A program made the position numbers and the translations under genes. Below the pieces are notes generated by a model that ran no database searches, was not told where the DNA came from, and was given only the letters and a program-made list of their open reading frames with translations. 64,000 nucleotides of DNA from a virus: positions 62,001 to 126,000 of IMG/VR virus record IMGVR_UViG_3300008954_000002. One strand, 5' to 3'. Shown here one piece after another: positions 29,508 through 39,998 of the stretch; position 1 is the first letter of the stretch; every line of letters begins with the position of its first letter.

Positions 29508-32489
29508 TTAGAGAATCACATAGTTCCAATTACTTCCGCTTGCAAGTGCTACTATTTTATAGATCCTAGTGCCTGTTGGTAATGTGACATCACTAGTACC
29601 TCCATCAATCAGATCAGATGCATCTTCTGTGGTGAATGTAATACTATATGAACCCATTACCTTTACATCAAATCTAAACGCTTGAAAAGGTGCATTTGTA
29701 AGTACAAACTTATTAATAGTACCTGTATCATAGTCTCGATCTAGGAGCAGGGTGAACAAGTGCTTGGATGTAGGCAGTATTATATCACCTGAGGCAGCTG
29801 TTAATGTTATCGCTTCAGCACCACCAAAGTAAGCCATGGTTCCGCCACTACTCATGCCCATCATCTTGCCGTTGATGCCCGCAGTATCTGGTAGAACCAA
29901 TGTGACAGCCCCACCCGAAACCACTGCAGGTGCCTTTAAGCCAACACTGCCGGATGTAGCGCCAGGCATTCTAAGCAAATCAGCATCAATAGTAGGAGCT
30001 GCAAGCGTTCCAGTAAATGTGGGGCTAGCTATAGGAGCTTTTAGATCGAGCTGTGCTTGCACTCCAGATGTAACACCTACCAGATGCCCTAGCTCTGCCG
30101 CAGTAACCGAGCTTGCTATAACTTTTCCAGTTGAGCTCACAGCTACTGCCTTGGAAGCTGTGAGATCTGCAAAAACAAGATCGCTAATAGCGCCTGTAAT
30201 AAGGGCTTGCTTTGTATTTATCTGAGTCTGCACATTGCTTGTTACGCTTCCAAGATAGTTTAGCTGAGCTGTCGAAGCCACTATTCCATCTAGGGTATTT
30301 AGCTCCCCAGCAGACGCAGTAAGATCAGTAATATTAGATACTAAGTGTCCATGAGTACTGGTAGCTAGGCCTGCTTCAGCAGCAGTCTGGTTCTTGTAGG
30401 CACCAGTAGTTGTGTCGTAAGCAAGCACTTCATTGTCAATAGCAGTATCTGTAGTCACATCTGTAAGATCATTCAGTACGCCGGCACCACCTCCACCAGT
30501 ACTTGTCTTATACAAGTCCCCGCTGGCATCAACAACTACATAGTCACCACTACCTGTCTGCAAATCATTGATTCGTACAGGCGGTATATCTGTGAGACCT
30601 TCCACATGAAGAGTTCTAACAGGGCCACCCGTAATACCAGCACCATGATGTATCCCTACTCGTCCAACTGTTATTGTCCCAGAGAGCGGAGTCTCAGTAG
30701 CCTTGTGTATAGAGAGGTGACTTTTGGTATTGTCAATAACTCCAAAGTGTAGCTGATTGGTAAGTGCTCCCCCACTATAATCAGTGCCATCATTAAGAGT
30801 AATGCGTCCCGCACCACTGGAGTTGACGCCAAGCACTAGGCCCTTTCCACTATCTGCCTGAGTGTTTGCAGCAGTAGTGTGCGCATTTACATGTGTAATA
30901 CCAATTGTTGTGCGCTGAGCTTCTACTACGCTGTTGCTGTAATGGGTATAGTTGCTTGTGTGTACATGCAGTCTATGCTTAGGTACATTCTTGGCATCCC
31001 CAGGATCCACCATAATTCCAACATTGTGGCTTACTCTAAGGGCTTCAAATGTTTCCCAGTTGGTGCTAGACCTTATACTGTCAAATTGTCCACCAACTAT
31101 AAAGCTAAAGTCACCACCACTCTTAGCAGTATCATTCCAAGCAGTAGGGGCTTCGCCCCTGTATATAGCTCTAACAGTAGGGTTCTTGGTTAGAGCCCAC
31201 TGCTGGTTAGCGGTCTGGTAGTTGTGTGAATCTTGCCCAGCAAAAACTATCTCACTAAGAATAAAGGCTCCCGTAGAAGAGCCTGGCTCCTGCCAGAAGC
31301 CCATATTTGTAATGGGGCTACCTGTATAATTGTAAGACTCAATATCACTCCATAAGAGTAACCCTGAGTACACTTCGTTCTGCCCAGTAGCACCAGTTGT
31401 GTTTACATAGTCGTTATAACTACTTCTTACTAGCATGCTAAAGTTGCGACTAATACTACCCATCTGGCCAGATACATGCTCGTTTTGTATCTCTACTCCA
31501 ACTCCAACAGGCCCCTTGGCATGAAAGACTCCAAGCCCAGCTTCAGGGCTAGTATCGTGGCTAGCATAAGTTTCTACACCACTGCTGTTTGTAGGAATTC
31601 CATACCAGTCAGAGTCGGCCTGTGCCGCTGGCTGGTTCTGATCCAGCTTGTAGATAGCGTCTTCTAGGCTGTCGCCAACAGCAACGATATTTAATCCGCT
31701 ACCATATGTGGGGGCACAATCGCCTAACCCTGTACTGCCTATAAAAGTGTATATGCAATTAAGATCATCTACTATAGTAGTACCTATAGCACCAGTGGTG
31801 GATTGGATTCCTAGAATAGGAAACAGCATGTCTAACGTTACGTTAGACAAAAGCACTTGGATGGATAGATTTGGAAAAGCATCGTAGCAAGAATGGTCTA
31901 AGCCAAAGTCAGGCCAACCAGTTACTACCTGACTAAGTGCTTGCAATGACTGGTAAATTCCATGAGGAACAGTAGGCGAAGTGCTGCAATTGAATGAATA
32001 GTCGCAAGATATTAAATTGGCAATGTGTTCAAGCTCTGCCTTGACACATCCATCGTCATATGTAGAAGCACTTGTTCCAGGCTGAAGTTGTGCAATCTTG
32101 TTTTCAAGTGAAGCAATAGTTGCAAGTATGCAAACAAAGGTTTCAAGGATTGTAGCAGGCTCGCTTCTATTAGATGCCCAAAAGCATTCAGGACCATACT
32201 GAGTAGCAGCAGTATCAGTAATTAAAGTACCAGCAAAAATACCATTAACAATAGCATCTATACGGCCATCACCAGGTGGATCGCCACTAGTAGGACTAGC
32301 GATAACTGCCCCAGCCTGCAACGCACTAGAGCTACTAAGCATTGGGTATACAACGCTATTCCATTGCTTGACTAAGCTTGATAAGTCTTGAACAACCTGC
32401 TTCTTAAACTGTACATCATCAGAACTAGTGCTAGCGGTTTGTACAACTTGTTGAATTAGATACTTAAGATAATCTTGATTAGCTGCCAT
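29508..32489 (-). CDS. Large tail fibre protein
   Basis: 993 aa. The N-terminus is helical, about 50 residues (QQVVQTASTSSDDVQFKKQV). The rest is beta-rich. Near the C-terminus are classic fibre repeats: SNITDLTASAGELNTLDGIV, ASTAQLNYLGSVTSNVQTQI and TAAELGHLVGVTSGVQAQLD. The final domain (PTGTRIYKIVALASGSNWNY) resembles fibre tips. It is the fibre gene nearest the glycosyltransferase in the transcript and ends directly at its start codon. Host-binding role is inferred from these modules. Confidence 0.8.
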   Translation of the reverse strand: MAANQDYLKYLIQQVVQTASTSSDDVQFKKQVVQDLSSLVKQWNSVVYPMLSSSSALQAGAVIASPTSGDPPGDGRIDAIVNGIFAGTLITDTAATQYGPECFWASNRSEPATILETFVCILATIASLENKIAQLQPGTSASTYDDGCVKAELEHIANLISCDYSFNCSTSPTVPHGIYQSLQALSQVVTGWPDFGLDHSCYDAFPNLSIQVLLSNVTLDMLFPILGIQSTTGAIGTTIVDDLNCIYTFIGSTGLGDCAPTYGSGLNIVAVGDSLEDAIYKLDQNQPAAQADSDWYGIPTNSSGVETYASHDTSPEAGLGVFHAKGPVGVGVEIQNEHVSGQMGSISRNFSMLVRSSYNDYVNTTGATGQNEVYSGLLLWSDIESYNYTGSPITNMGFWQEPGSSTGAFILSEIVFAGQDSHNYQTANQQWALTKNPTVRAIYRGEAPTAWNDTAKSGGDFSFIVGGQFDSIRSSTNWETFEALRVSHNVGIMVDPGDAKNVPKHRLHVHTSNYTHYSNSVVEAQRTTIGITHVNAHTTAANTQADSGKGLVLGVNSSGAGRITLNDGTDYSGGALTNQLHFGVIDNTKSHLSIHKATETPLSGTITVGRVGIHHGAGITGGPVRTLHVEGLTDIPPVRINDLQTGSGDYVVVDASGDLYKTSTGGGGAGVLNDLTDVTTDTAIDNEVLAYDTTTGAYKNQTAAEAGLATSTHGHLVSNITDLTASAGELNTLDGIVASTAQLNYLGSVTSNVQTQINTKQALITGAISDLVFADLTASKAVAVSSTGKVIASSVTAAELGHLVGVTSGVQAQLDLKAPIASPTFTGTLAAPTIDADLLRMPGATSGSVGLKAPAVVSGGAVTLVLPDTAGINGKMMGMSSGGTMAYFGGAEAITLTAASGDIILPTSKHLFTLLLDRDYDTGTINKFVLTNAPFQAFRFDVKVMGSYSITFTTEDASDLIDGGTSDVTLPTGTRIYKIVALASGSNWNYVIL

Positions 32490-34519
32490 TAGATAACCCT
32501 TACTTTAAAGCTGTTAAGATGTGGCGTCTGAGAAGAATCATCAGTAGTTAGAGTTGCCTTAACGTAAAGAGAGTTAGAGCTACTACTGCATAGCAGGTAG
32601 CTAACTTCTACCTCTTCTGCTTTCCAAGAAGCATCAGAGGAATCAATTTTTACTTTAAAGTATAACTCATTGTCATAGTTTTCTATAGTGTAAATATATA
32701 GATTTCCTATATTCTCACTACTTCGAAACTCTTCTGGCGTTACATATTGTAAGCTTGCTCCATAGTATTCGTCAAACCCAGTATAGACTTGTTCCCCACT
32801 AAAGCCAGAAGGATAGGCATAACCCTCAACAATTAGCTTATGATTAAAGGGGTAAGCTGGATCCTTTTCCTCCATCTGGGTAGCTGTCATAATATCAGTT
32901 TCTACATCATGCCAGTTAGTATAGCTAGTCACAAATGCATGAGTTCCTTGAGAAACGTGTATCGTTCCCGACACAAGCCTGCCATCAAGATAGGCTCCAG
33001 TATTGCCAAGATTAATATAGCGCCCTTCAATAGACTCTACAGTAAAGGTACATCTGTATTGTGAATTGTTTGCATCTATAAACCATCCAGGTGAGGTGCC
33101 ATAGAGACTGCTTGCTGTACTAGTGGGTAAATTGCGTTTTACTATGCAGGTTCTCTGAACAAATCTATCTACATAGTCTGCTTTAACATATAGGTTGCAA
33201 AAAACTTCTTTACCATATTCTATCTCTACTGAAGGAGGAGAAGTGTCAGTAAGAGCAGTACTACTACCGCTAACTATATAGTCGTAACTGCCGTCAGGAG
33301 TAGTCTTTTCAAATCTAACAACGTCAAGAGAGTCTCCCCTCCAGTTTATTGGAAACCAAGTACTATTGTCTTTGCTCAAGGAGAAAGAAACACTAGTGCC
33401 TTCTGGCAGCGTGCAGCAGACATCTCCTGCTATCGTGGCGCTTGTAAAGTAAACAGGATTGCCCATCTCGTCCAGGACATTATAAGGCCCTGCATAGAGA
33501 ACTGATTTGCCTAACTTGGGCTCATCATACTTGTCGACAAAGACCTCAACCGAGTCAAGCGAGAATATATACAAAGAATCTGCGTTAGGATCTGATGGTA
33601 TATCGTCAGCAGAAGTTTTAGTCAGTAGAATACGTAATGCTTTAACATTGTCTACACCAACACTAAACTGATTTTCACCAACTTCAAACTCTCTTTCTAC
33701 TGGCTTCATAACTGTAAAGGTCTGACCATCTATGCTATAGAAAAGAGTAGCAGTCATTAAGGAATTAGAATTAGTTGGGTTGCCAGTTAGTCGCACATCA
33801 CCCACATAGATTCCATTCTCTTCCTCTGACTCCATATCTATAGCGCATATTACCTTGCCTGTGGAATTCGAAGTGTATACATGATATTCCCAAATAGAAC
33901 CATCTGACTCCTTAAGAGAATCTAAACTAGATACAGATCTAGTGAACTGAACAGGATTGGTCCCAAAGGAAGATACAGCAAAGTTCATCTCAGTAAGAGA
34001 AGCCTTGGTGTATCCCACCCTGCCAATAGTTACGTAACCTGCCTCTACTGAAGCAGTTGTCTCTTCAAGGTTTATATTCTCTTGGCTCTCAAAGGTTTCT
34101 TCTATTCCATAGATAAAGGCGTCTGTTCTGCCACTCAGCAAGAGCAAGTTATTCAGCTTCATATTCACTTGGCTAAGCATTCTGTTGCTGCGGGTAGCTG
34201 TCGCTTTAAACCCTCTAAAACTATCCTCAAGCAACTCTACTAGCTCTTCTACCCTCTCTCCTAAAACAACCATGTCGTCATAAAAAGCATCTCTGTTCTT
34301 GTTCTCCACTGCACTAGATGAATGCTCTTTTACTTTTAGCTTTTTGGTATCAGTACCAGAGAATCCAATATCACCAATATTTGGATAAGCAGCCGTATAG
34401 GTATTCATAAGCTCAAATACTTGCTCTTTAGACGGTGCTCTACTATTACTTCTTATGTAATCAAGAATAGCTCTCTTTTTAAGAGCCTTGCTATATTTGT
34501 CTGCAGGAATACTACTCAT
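32489..34519 (-). CDS. Large tail appendage protein
   Basis: 676 aa. Helical N-terminal part (KALKKRAILDYIRSNSRAPS, then ERVEELVELLEDSFRGFKAT) suggests an attachment or trimerisation stalk. The remainder is beta-sandwich-like, rich in Ser/Asp/Tyr. No catalytic motif. It overlaps both neighbouring fibre genes by one base, so they are one translation unit. Attribution is by size, composition and context. Confidence 0.6.
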   Translation of the reverse strand: MSSIPADKYSKALKKRAILDYIRSNSRAPSKEQVFELMNTYTAAYPNIGDIGFSGTDTKKLKVKEHSSSAVENKNRDAFYDDMVVLGERVEELVELLEDSFRGFKATATRSNRMLSQVNMKLNNLLLLSGRTDAFIYGIEETFESQENINLEETTASVEAGYVTIGRVGYTKASLTEMNFAVSSFGTNPVQFTRSVSSLDSLKESDGSIWEYHVYTSNSTGKVICAIDMESEEENGIYVGDVRLTGNPTNSNSLMTATLFYSIDGQTFTVMKPVEREFEVGENQFSVGVDNVKALRILLTKTSADDIPSDPNADSLYIFSLDSVEVFVDKYDEPKLGKSVLYAGPYNVLDEMGNPVYFTSATIAGDVCCTLPEGTSVSFSLSKDNSTWFPINWRGDSLDVVRFEKTTPDGSYDYIVSGSSTALTDTSPPSVEIEYGKEVFCNLYVKADYVDRFVQRTCIVKRNLPTSTASSLYGTSPGWFIDANNSQYRCTFTVESIEGRYINLGNTGAYLDGRLVSGTIHVSQGTHAFVTSYTNWHDVETDIMTATQMEEKDPAYPFNHKLIVEGYAYPSGFSGEQVYTGFDEYYGASLQYVTPEEFRSSENIGNLYIYTIENYDNELYFKVKIDSSDASWKAEEVEVSYLLCSSSSNSLYVKATLTTDDSSQTPHLNSFKVRVI

Positions 34520-37512
34520 TATTCAAACCTAAGCGCTATAGTACTAACAAGAGGGGAGAAGTACTCTCGCATCTCCTCTAAGGAGGTAGCAATGGGAGAC
34601 TCTGCCCATATTATCTTTACAGTTGAGTTAAGATCACTGAGTCCTTCAGTTGTTACTGTTACTACATTAGAGGATGGATCATAAGTATAGGCATTTACTT
34701 CAGCGCCTATCTGATATTCAACCATATAGTTAGATGCCTTATATGATATCTTGCCTGAATCAACCATATCTTCTGAAGAGTAGAAGATGCCACGCTTATA
34801 GTCTACAGAAAACAGATTGGCAGAATCAAAGTCAGGATCTCTATAGTAGTAATATAAATTGATACCACCAGGCAATGTTTTCCCTGTTTCCACCCAGACA
34901 GTAATGCTGCCCGTACCATTATCTATATGCCAATCACCAGTTCCTAGTACGTCGCTTGCAGAGTTCTTCTTATTGTTAAAAATTGTTGTGTTACTAAAGG
35001 TTATATCTAGATTACTATGATAAGCAGCACCAGCTGCAACAGTAAAGACAACCTTGTTAGACGCTCCTGCAGCAGTCTCCGCAGTGACTTCGTTTTCCAT
35101 TTGTAGCAAGCCTAAGAACTCTGCATAGCCATTAATATAGCTTACTTCAGAAGGAGCCTTGGTATTAGCACTATAGCCAAACAGTCCTGGGCTAACGACC
35201 ACACTGCCCCGCACAATATAATCTCTTGATAGGGCAAGAGCCCTATTGCTACCTGCGAAGCTGCTAGGACGAACCACACCTAGTCCAGTTCTAACATCTA
35301 TTAGATCTAAAAACTGTCCTCCTGCGATATCTTCTACAATGTCTGTAAGTGTTTCTGCAACTAAAGCATCTTTCGCTATACGTACCCCTAAAGGTCTTAC
35401 GCCGTCCATAATAAGATCAAACGAATTGTTACCAACCTTATTAGTGCCTTGATATTGAAACTTGACAGTAACAACTTGACCAGCAGTTAGTCCCTCATAT
35501 AGATGCAAAATACCGTTAACAGTATCTAAGAAGTAAGTGTTGCTACTAGTAAGTGATGCTCTATCATTAACCTTGGTTAGAGTAAGCCCTAGAAAAACAA
35601 TACTTCCATCTATTATGTTTCTATGTCCAAGATCAATCCTGCTAACTCCTCTTGGCAACACCATCGTCTTGTTGGATATTGAGCTGTTAAGACCTTCAAT
35701 TCTTATCCGCTCTTTTGTAGCATCAAAGAGATGCTCCATTTCATGGTAATAGCCATCTGACTTTTCTGTCAAAAGCATCCTCTCGGGATCCATGCTTGCC
35801 TTAATTGTTGAATTCGGATCTAGGCCACCAATAAAAGTGACTTCTGTATACTTCTCACGAAACATATACTTGCCGTTGCCGAGGCTATTTTCATCTGACA
35901 CTCTCTCCCATTCAAGGCCATTCACCCAGATATGGATCTCATCTGGATCTATGTCTTCCTCAATAATATCAATAGGAAATGGCAGAGTTGCAGAAGGTGA
36001 AGAACCATTGCGGCCCAATACTATTGCATCTCGCATTTTGCTGGCACGGGTTAGCAGGTTGGGCTGCAGTACGAAGACCTCATTATTATAGGGCTGATCT
36101 ACAAGGGGTATCCTTGCAGGAGAGAATAGTTTGGAAACACCCCTTACTATTGAATCTGTATCATACGCAATATCATCTTCAGTATATGAGTTAACTAATC
36201 GAAAAGCATCATCATTCCGGCTAAGCTGTAGCCGCCACATATAGCTCTCTTCATTGCCATTAAGTACTACGCTTGTACCCTCTGAGCTTGGGATGCCAAG
36301 TACATCTGTTTTCCATGACTCGCCTCCGTCAAAGGAGACATCAAGAGCTGCTTTGAATAAGCTTGCAGAACCAGGAAAGACATCTGCATGTGAACTACAG
36401 GCAAACAAGTTCCTTGGCAACTTGTCTTCAACACTACCAATTCCACCAGATGGCTGATACTTTGCTTGGTTAAAATAAAGATTCTTTATACCAATAGAGT
36501 ACCGGCTGCGCTCTACACTCCGCATATCTCTTGTTAGAGAGCGAATAATATACGAATGCTCTTGCTTGAGCTTCACAACAACTTCCTGACATTTAACCGG
36601 AAGAAAAGTTACTGCCCATTGTATATCATTCCCAACAGTCTTGACTGTCCAGAACTCTTCAGGCACTGTGCCTCTTACTAAGTCACGTAGAGAAAGCTCT
36701 TGTTCTCCACCTGCATTAAACAGAACATCGACTATTTCAAAGCTTACACCTGTGCCTAAAGCCGCAGGAGCAATAATAAATTCATTTATTATTGTGGGCA
36801 TACTAAACTCACAAAACACACTTAGCGTTAGAGGGCCAGTATCTAGCTTTTCATATTCAAACCAAGTGTCTGGATTTCCGTCCAACATAAAGCTAGGCCT
36901 TATGTTGTTAGTAGTTATATCCTCGTCAGAATTGCCAGGCTGCCCATTGCTGCTAGCGGCAATCTTGATCTTATGGGGAATCTTCTTAGACGAAGAGATT
37001 TTTGGAAGCGTTAGCACTCCCTGCATAGTATCTACCCAACATCTGCTACCTGTACCATGAGCAGTGTTAAGCTTATCTAGATTTAAGAAACCCTCTGCTA
37101 CTACATGCTTGAATAGGTTGTCGTCCCATAGAGCAAGAACAGCCTTCTTCTGCTTAGCTCTCCTAAGCCTACCAGTTAACTCTAACAAGGCAAGCTGTTG
37201 ATTGTTGTATAGCTCCAAATACATCTGGGTTAATGCTTTCAGCTTAGTAATATTGGCTACTAGAAACTGGCTAGCCCTATCCTGATCGTCAACAAAATCA
37301 CCTACAACAGGGTGAGCAAACTGAGTAACTGACTCAAGCTCATATGAAAGATCTAACAGTTTTCTAAAAGTAGAAAATGTGTCGGCCTCGATCTCGATTC
37401 GTTCACTTAGTGTATTCGCTAGATTCCACTGAGCTGCAAACGCTTGCAACAAGATCCTATACCCAGCAAGTTCCGGCAAATATTTACGGGAAAGAAGAGA
37501 ATTTATAGACAT
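34519..37512 (-). CDS. Large tail appendage protein with discoidin-like region
   Basis: 997 aa from the ATG at 37512, which overlaps the previous stop by one base (TAATG) and has GGGAG upstream. The first 190 residues are helical (FAAQWNLANTLSERIEIEAD). Later beta-sandwich parts include a region like F5/8-type discoidin domains (MLDGNPDTWFEYEKLDTG, then TIINEFIIAPAAL), which bind sugars or surfaces. The second half is mostly beta. No enzyme motif. Confidence 0.62.
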   Translation of the reverse strand: MSINSLLSRKYLPELAGYRILLQAFAAQWNLANTLSERIEIEADTFSTFRKLLDLSYELESVTQFAHPVVGDFVDDQDRASQFLVANITKLKALTQMYLELYNNQQLALLELTGRLRRAKQKKAVLALWDDNLFKHVVAEGFLNLDKLNTAHGTGSRCWVDTMQGVLTLPKISSSKKIPHKIKIAASSNGQPGNSDEDITTNNIRPSFMLDGNPDTWFEYEKLDTGPLTLSVFCEFSMPTIINEFIIAPAALGTGVSFEIVDVLFNAGGEQELSLRDLVRGTVPEEFWTVKTVGNDIQWAVTFLPVKCQEVVVKLKQEHSYIIRSLTRDMRSVERSRYSIGIKNLYFNQAKYQPSGGIGSVEDKLPRNLFACSSHADVFPGSASLFKAALDVSFDGGESWKTDVLGIPSSEGTSVVLNGNEESYMWRLQLSRNDDAFRLVNSYTEDDIAYDTDSIVRGVSKLFSPARIPLVDQPYNNEVFVLQPNLLTRASKMRDAIVLGRNGSSPSATLPFPIDIIEEDIDPDEIHIWVNGLEWERVSDENSLGNGKYMFREKYTEVTFIGGLDPNSTIKASMDPERMLLTEKSDGYYHEMEHLFDATKERIRIEGLNSSISNKTMVLPRGVSRIDLGHRNIIDGSIVFLGLTLTKVNDRASLTSSNTYFLDTVNGILHLYEGLTAGQVVTVKFQYQGTNKVGNNSFDLIMDGVRPLGVRIAKDALVAETLTDIVEDIAGGQFLDLIDVRTGLGVVRPSSFAGSNRALALSRDYIVRGSVVVSPGLFGYSANTKAPSEVSYINGYAEFLGLLQMENEVTAETAAGASNKVVFTVAAGAAYHSNLDITFSNTTIFNNKKNSASDVLGTGDWHIDNGTGSITVWVETGKTLPGGINLYYYYRDPDFDSANLFSVDYKRGIFYSSEDMVDSGKISYKASNYMVEYQIGAEVNAYTYDPSSNVVTVTTEGLSDLNSTVKIIWAESPIATSLEEMREYFSPLVSTIALRFE

Positions 37513-39500
37513 TACTGAGTACTCCCAGCAGTATCCCAAACACCAGTATAGCGCCGTGGCTTGAGAGGCTTGTCTTCTTTAGCCTCTTGCACTAGCAAAG
37601 TATACTCTCTTAATACAGAAGTTAGATATGGATGCAATGAACTAGTCCTAGTAATTAAAATAGTCTGTAGTGTACCCGTTGTATTACGTAGCTCTTGGTC
37701 GAAGGTCACTCTACCATTGTGAAGGCTTACTTGGCCGCAAGTGCTAAGCCCTTGGTTCTTGTACACTCTATATTCTATCCAGTAAATAGCTGTAGGATCT
37801 CTATCTGTTAGCCGTATATAGAATCGTCCTGCCTTGGCTTGTTTATGTAAGTCGTCAAAACTACTGTCAATAGGCCATATACTAATATATGTAGAACCGT
37901 TATCTATTGATATGGAGTAATCTGTTCCGAAAGCGAGTAAGGTGCCATTCCTATATATACTCATGGGATCGACAACTTCTGTCGCAGTAGCTGCCCATCG
38001 CAAATCTGGGAATAGCTTAACCCTACAATCGGTACCAATAGGAGATAAAAACTCTACTTGAGTTGGATAGGCGTCAGGCACTGGGATAATACTATCCAGT
38101 ACTACTGCTCCAGTCTGATTGCTAACAAGCCTTCCTCCCACATATGCCTCCTGAAAGATCTGATTGCCAGATCCTTCTCCAGGAGTATATACAATATTGG
38201 TACCATAGGCACTGATATTGCTGGTGGGCAATATAGCCTCACTTTCTTTTACAAGAGAGAGCCCAATTGGTGAGGATACCTCAATGGGTAAGCTCCTAAA
38301 AATACCTTTATTCTCATAAGCTACAATAAGAAACCTAATAGTATCAATAGAGAAATCATATACTCTGCCTGAAACTTCTTCGGTTGCATCTGAGTCCATA
38401 CGGGTTGTCCACCCACCAAGAGAGTCAACTAGCTTATTGATATTAGCAACTCTATGATCTCCTACGAGTACAGTACTCTTAGTTACAGGAGCGTATTGCT
38501 CAAATGTTAAGCTCACATATTTTGCATATACTGGCTCTGTTAGCAAAGTAGTAGATGTTTCAGCAGATATACGTATAAAGCTTAGTGAGATTTCTTCTCC
38601 AGCCTCATCGATATAGGTGATATCTTTTATATGCACAGAAGACGCTCCCAGTGGAGTAATATCTATCTGATTAAAGAAAACCGTATTCGCAAGCTCTACC
38701 TGAAGGGTACAGGTGGCTACACAATTATGTGGAAAGCTATCATATCCAAGAGCATCAGCAGTTCTTAGCTTATACTTTCTAGAGCTGCTGTCATGCTCTC
38801 GTCTTATAATTACATGTCTAAAAGTCTTGTTCTTGAGAAAGATATTACGGGGAGAGGTAGAAAGTATTGGCTTTCTAGTGTCGCCAAAGTCAGTACTCTC
38901 ACTTATCAGGTATGCATCACGTATAGGCAACTCTGTTAGCCCGCCTCTTTCTAGATGTGCTCCCCTAATAGGAAGGGTTAATCCTGCATTGGGCAACACT
39001 GTCATTAAAAACCGCTCTGGATATGCAAAGGATGTTTTAAAATCTTCTATCCAGGATCTGTCCTTGTACTGTAGTTGAAAATCCATCCTTCTTGAAAAGG
39101 CATTAAGATGCACTTTTGTCCAGCTGCCAAGCAACTTGATATTAGCTTCATCAACCTCGTTGTCTAAAGCAATGACCTCTCTTTGTAAGCTACGTAATCT
39201 TGCAAAAGTATCCTTAGCTGTCATCTTTATGAGTTCTGACAGCGTATTGCATTGGACGTTATTGACTGCTACTTGATACTTTCTGTCCTTCAGGTAGATG
39301 CTCTGAAATATAGACGCAACAGGCGCTCCTGAGCGCATAACGGGTGGAGTAAGACTAGAAGAGTTACCTATATAGTCGCTAGCTAAGACATCTAGCTTCG
39401 TATTCTTTTGGTACAGGTGGGCATTGTCAGCAACACGTTTTCTGGCTGCATCAAACATACTCCTCGTAAAAGAAACATTGTTTCTAAATCTTGAAGACAT
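37512..39500 (-). CDS. Large tail appendage protein
   Basis: 662 aa. N-terminal helical segment with heptads (TFARLRSLQREVIALDNEVD), then long beta-rich domains with exposed Ser/Thr/Tyr. Together with the two genes downstream in the transcript it shares a helix-then-beta plan, suggesting paralogous appendages of one structure. No domain named with confidence. Confidence 0.6.
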   Translation of the reverse strand: MSSRFRNNVSFTRSMFDAARKRVADNAHLYQKNTKLDVLASDYIGNSSSLTPPVMRSGAPVASIFQSIYLKDRKYQVAVNNVQCNTLSELIKMTAKDTFARLRSLQREVIALDNEVDEANIKLLGSWTKVHLNAFSRRMDFQLQYKDRSWIEDFKTSFAYPERFLMTVLPNAGLTLPIRGAHLERGGLTELPIRDAYLISESTDFGDTRKPILSTSPRNIFLKNKTFRHVIIRREHDSSSRKYKLRTADALGYDSFPHNCVATCTLQVELANTVFFNQIDITPLGASSVHIKDITYIDEAGEEISLSFIRISAETSTTLLTEPVYAKYVSLTFEQYAPVTKSTVLVGDHRVANINKLVDSLGGWTTRMDSDATEEVSGRVYDFSIDTIRFLIVAYENKGIFRSLPIEVSSPIGLSLVKESEAILPTSNISAYGTNIVYTPGEGSGNQIFQEAYVGGRLVSNQTGAVVLDSIIPVPDAYPTQVEFLSPIGTDCRVKLFPDLRWAATATEVVDPMSIYRNGTLLAFGTDYSISIDNGSTYISIWPIDSSFDDLHKQAKAGRFYIRLTDRDPTAIYWIEYRVYKNQGLSTCGQVSLHNGRVTFDQELRNTTGTLQTILITRTSSLHPYLTSVLREYTLLVQEAKEDKPLKPRRYTGVWDTAGSTQ

Positions 39501-39998
39501 TTATTCCACCACTATGTTGACAAATAGCCTTCTTGTACTTACTCCTGAAGGGGTCTCAACTCCAACCATAAACTTCCCTGTACTGCTTGCAGCCAGAAAG
39601 CCTGTCTGAGTGACACCGGCACTATCTACTCCAGATGGCAACAGAATTCTACTGCTATAGCCAGCGCCTACACTCCTGGTTATATACGTCCATGTAGCAC
39701 CATCGTCAAAGCTGATCTTCATTCCTCCTGCACTTGTGCTGTCACTAGCAGAAGCGGTGCCCCAAGTAAGTAGATCCTGGTAGTCTTTGCTAGGTGTGTT
39801 CTGGGCAGGGTTATCTACCCCTCCAACATTGGAAGCAGCCACTATGTATAACCCCAAGCCAGTAAGCTCATCGGCACCATAGTTAGTAACTCTAACGTGT
39901 CTTGTGCCTATGCTTGTGATTACATCAGTTGCAATCTGGTACGGATCATATATTGTTTCTTGCTCTTCATCAGAAAATCTAATATCACTAGTAGACAT
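39501..39998 (-). CDS. Small structural protein
   Basis: 165 aa, beta-rich and Gly/Ser/Thr-rich (VTNYGADELTGLGLYIVAAS). It lies between two large appendage genes, its stop abutting the next start. Size and composition suit a fibre connector or decoration protein. Confidence 0.5.
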   Translation of the reverse strand: MSTSDIRFSDEEQETIYDPYQIATDVITSIGTRHVRVTNYGADELTGLGLYIVAASNVGGVDNPAQNTPSKDYQDLLTWGTASASDSTSAGGMKISFDDGATWTYITRSVGAGYSSRILLPSGVDSAGVTQTGFLAASSTGKFMVGVETPSGVSTRRLFVNIVVE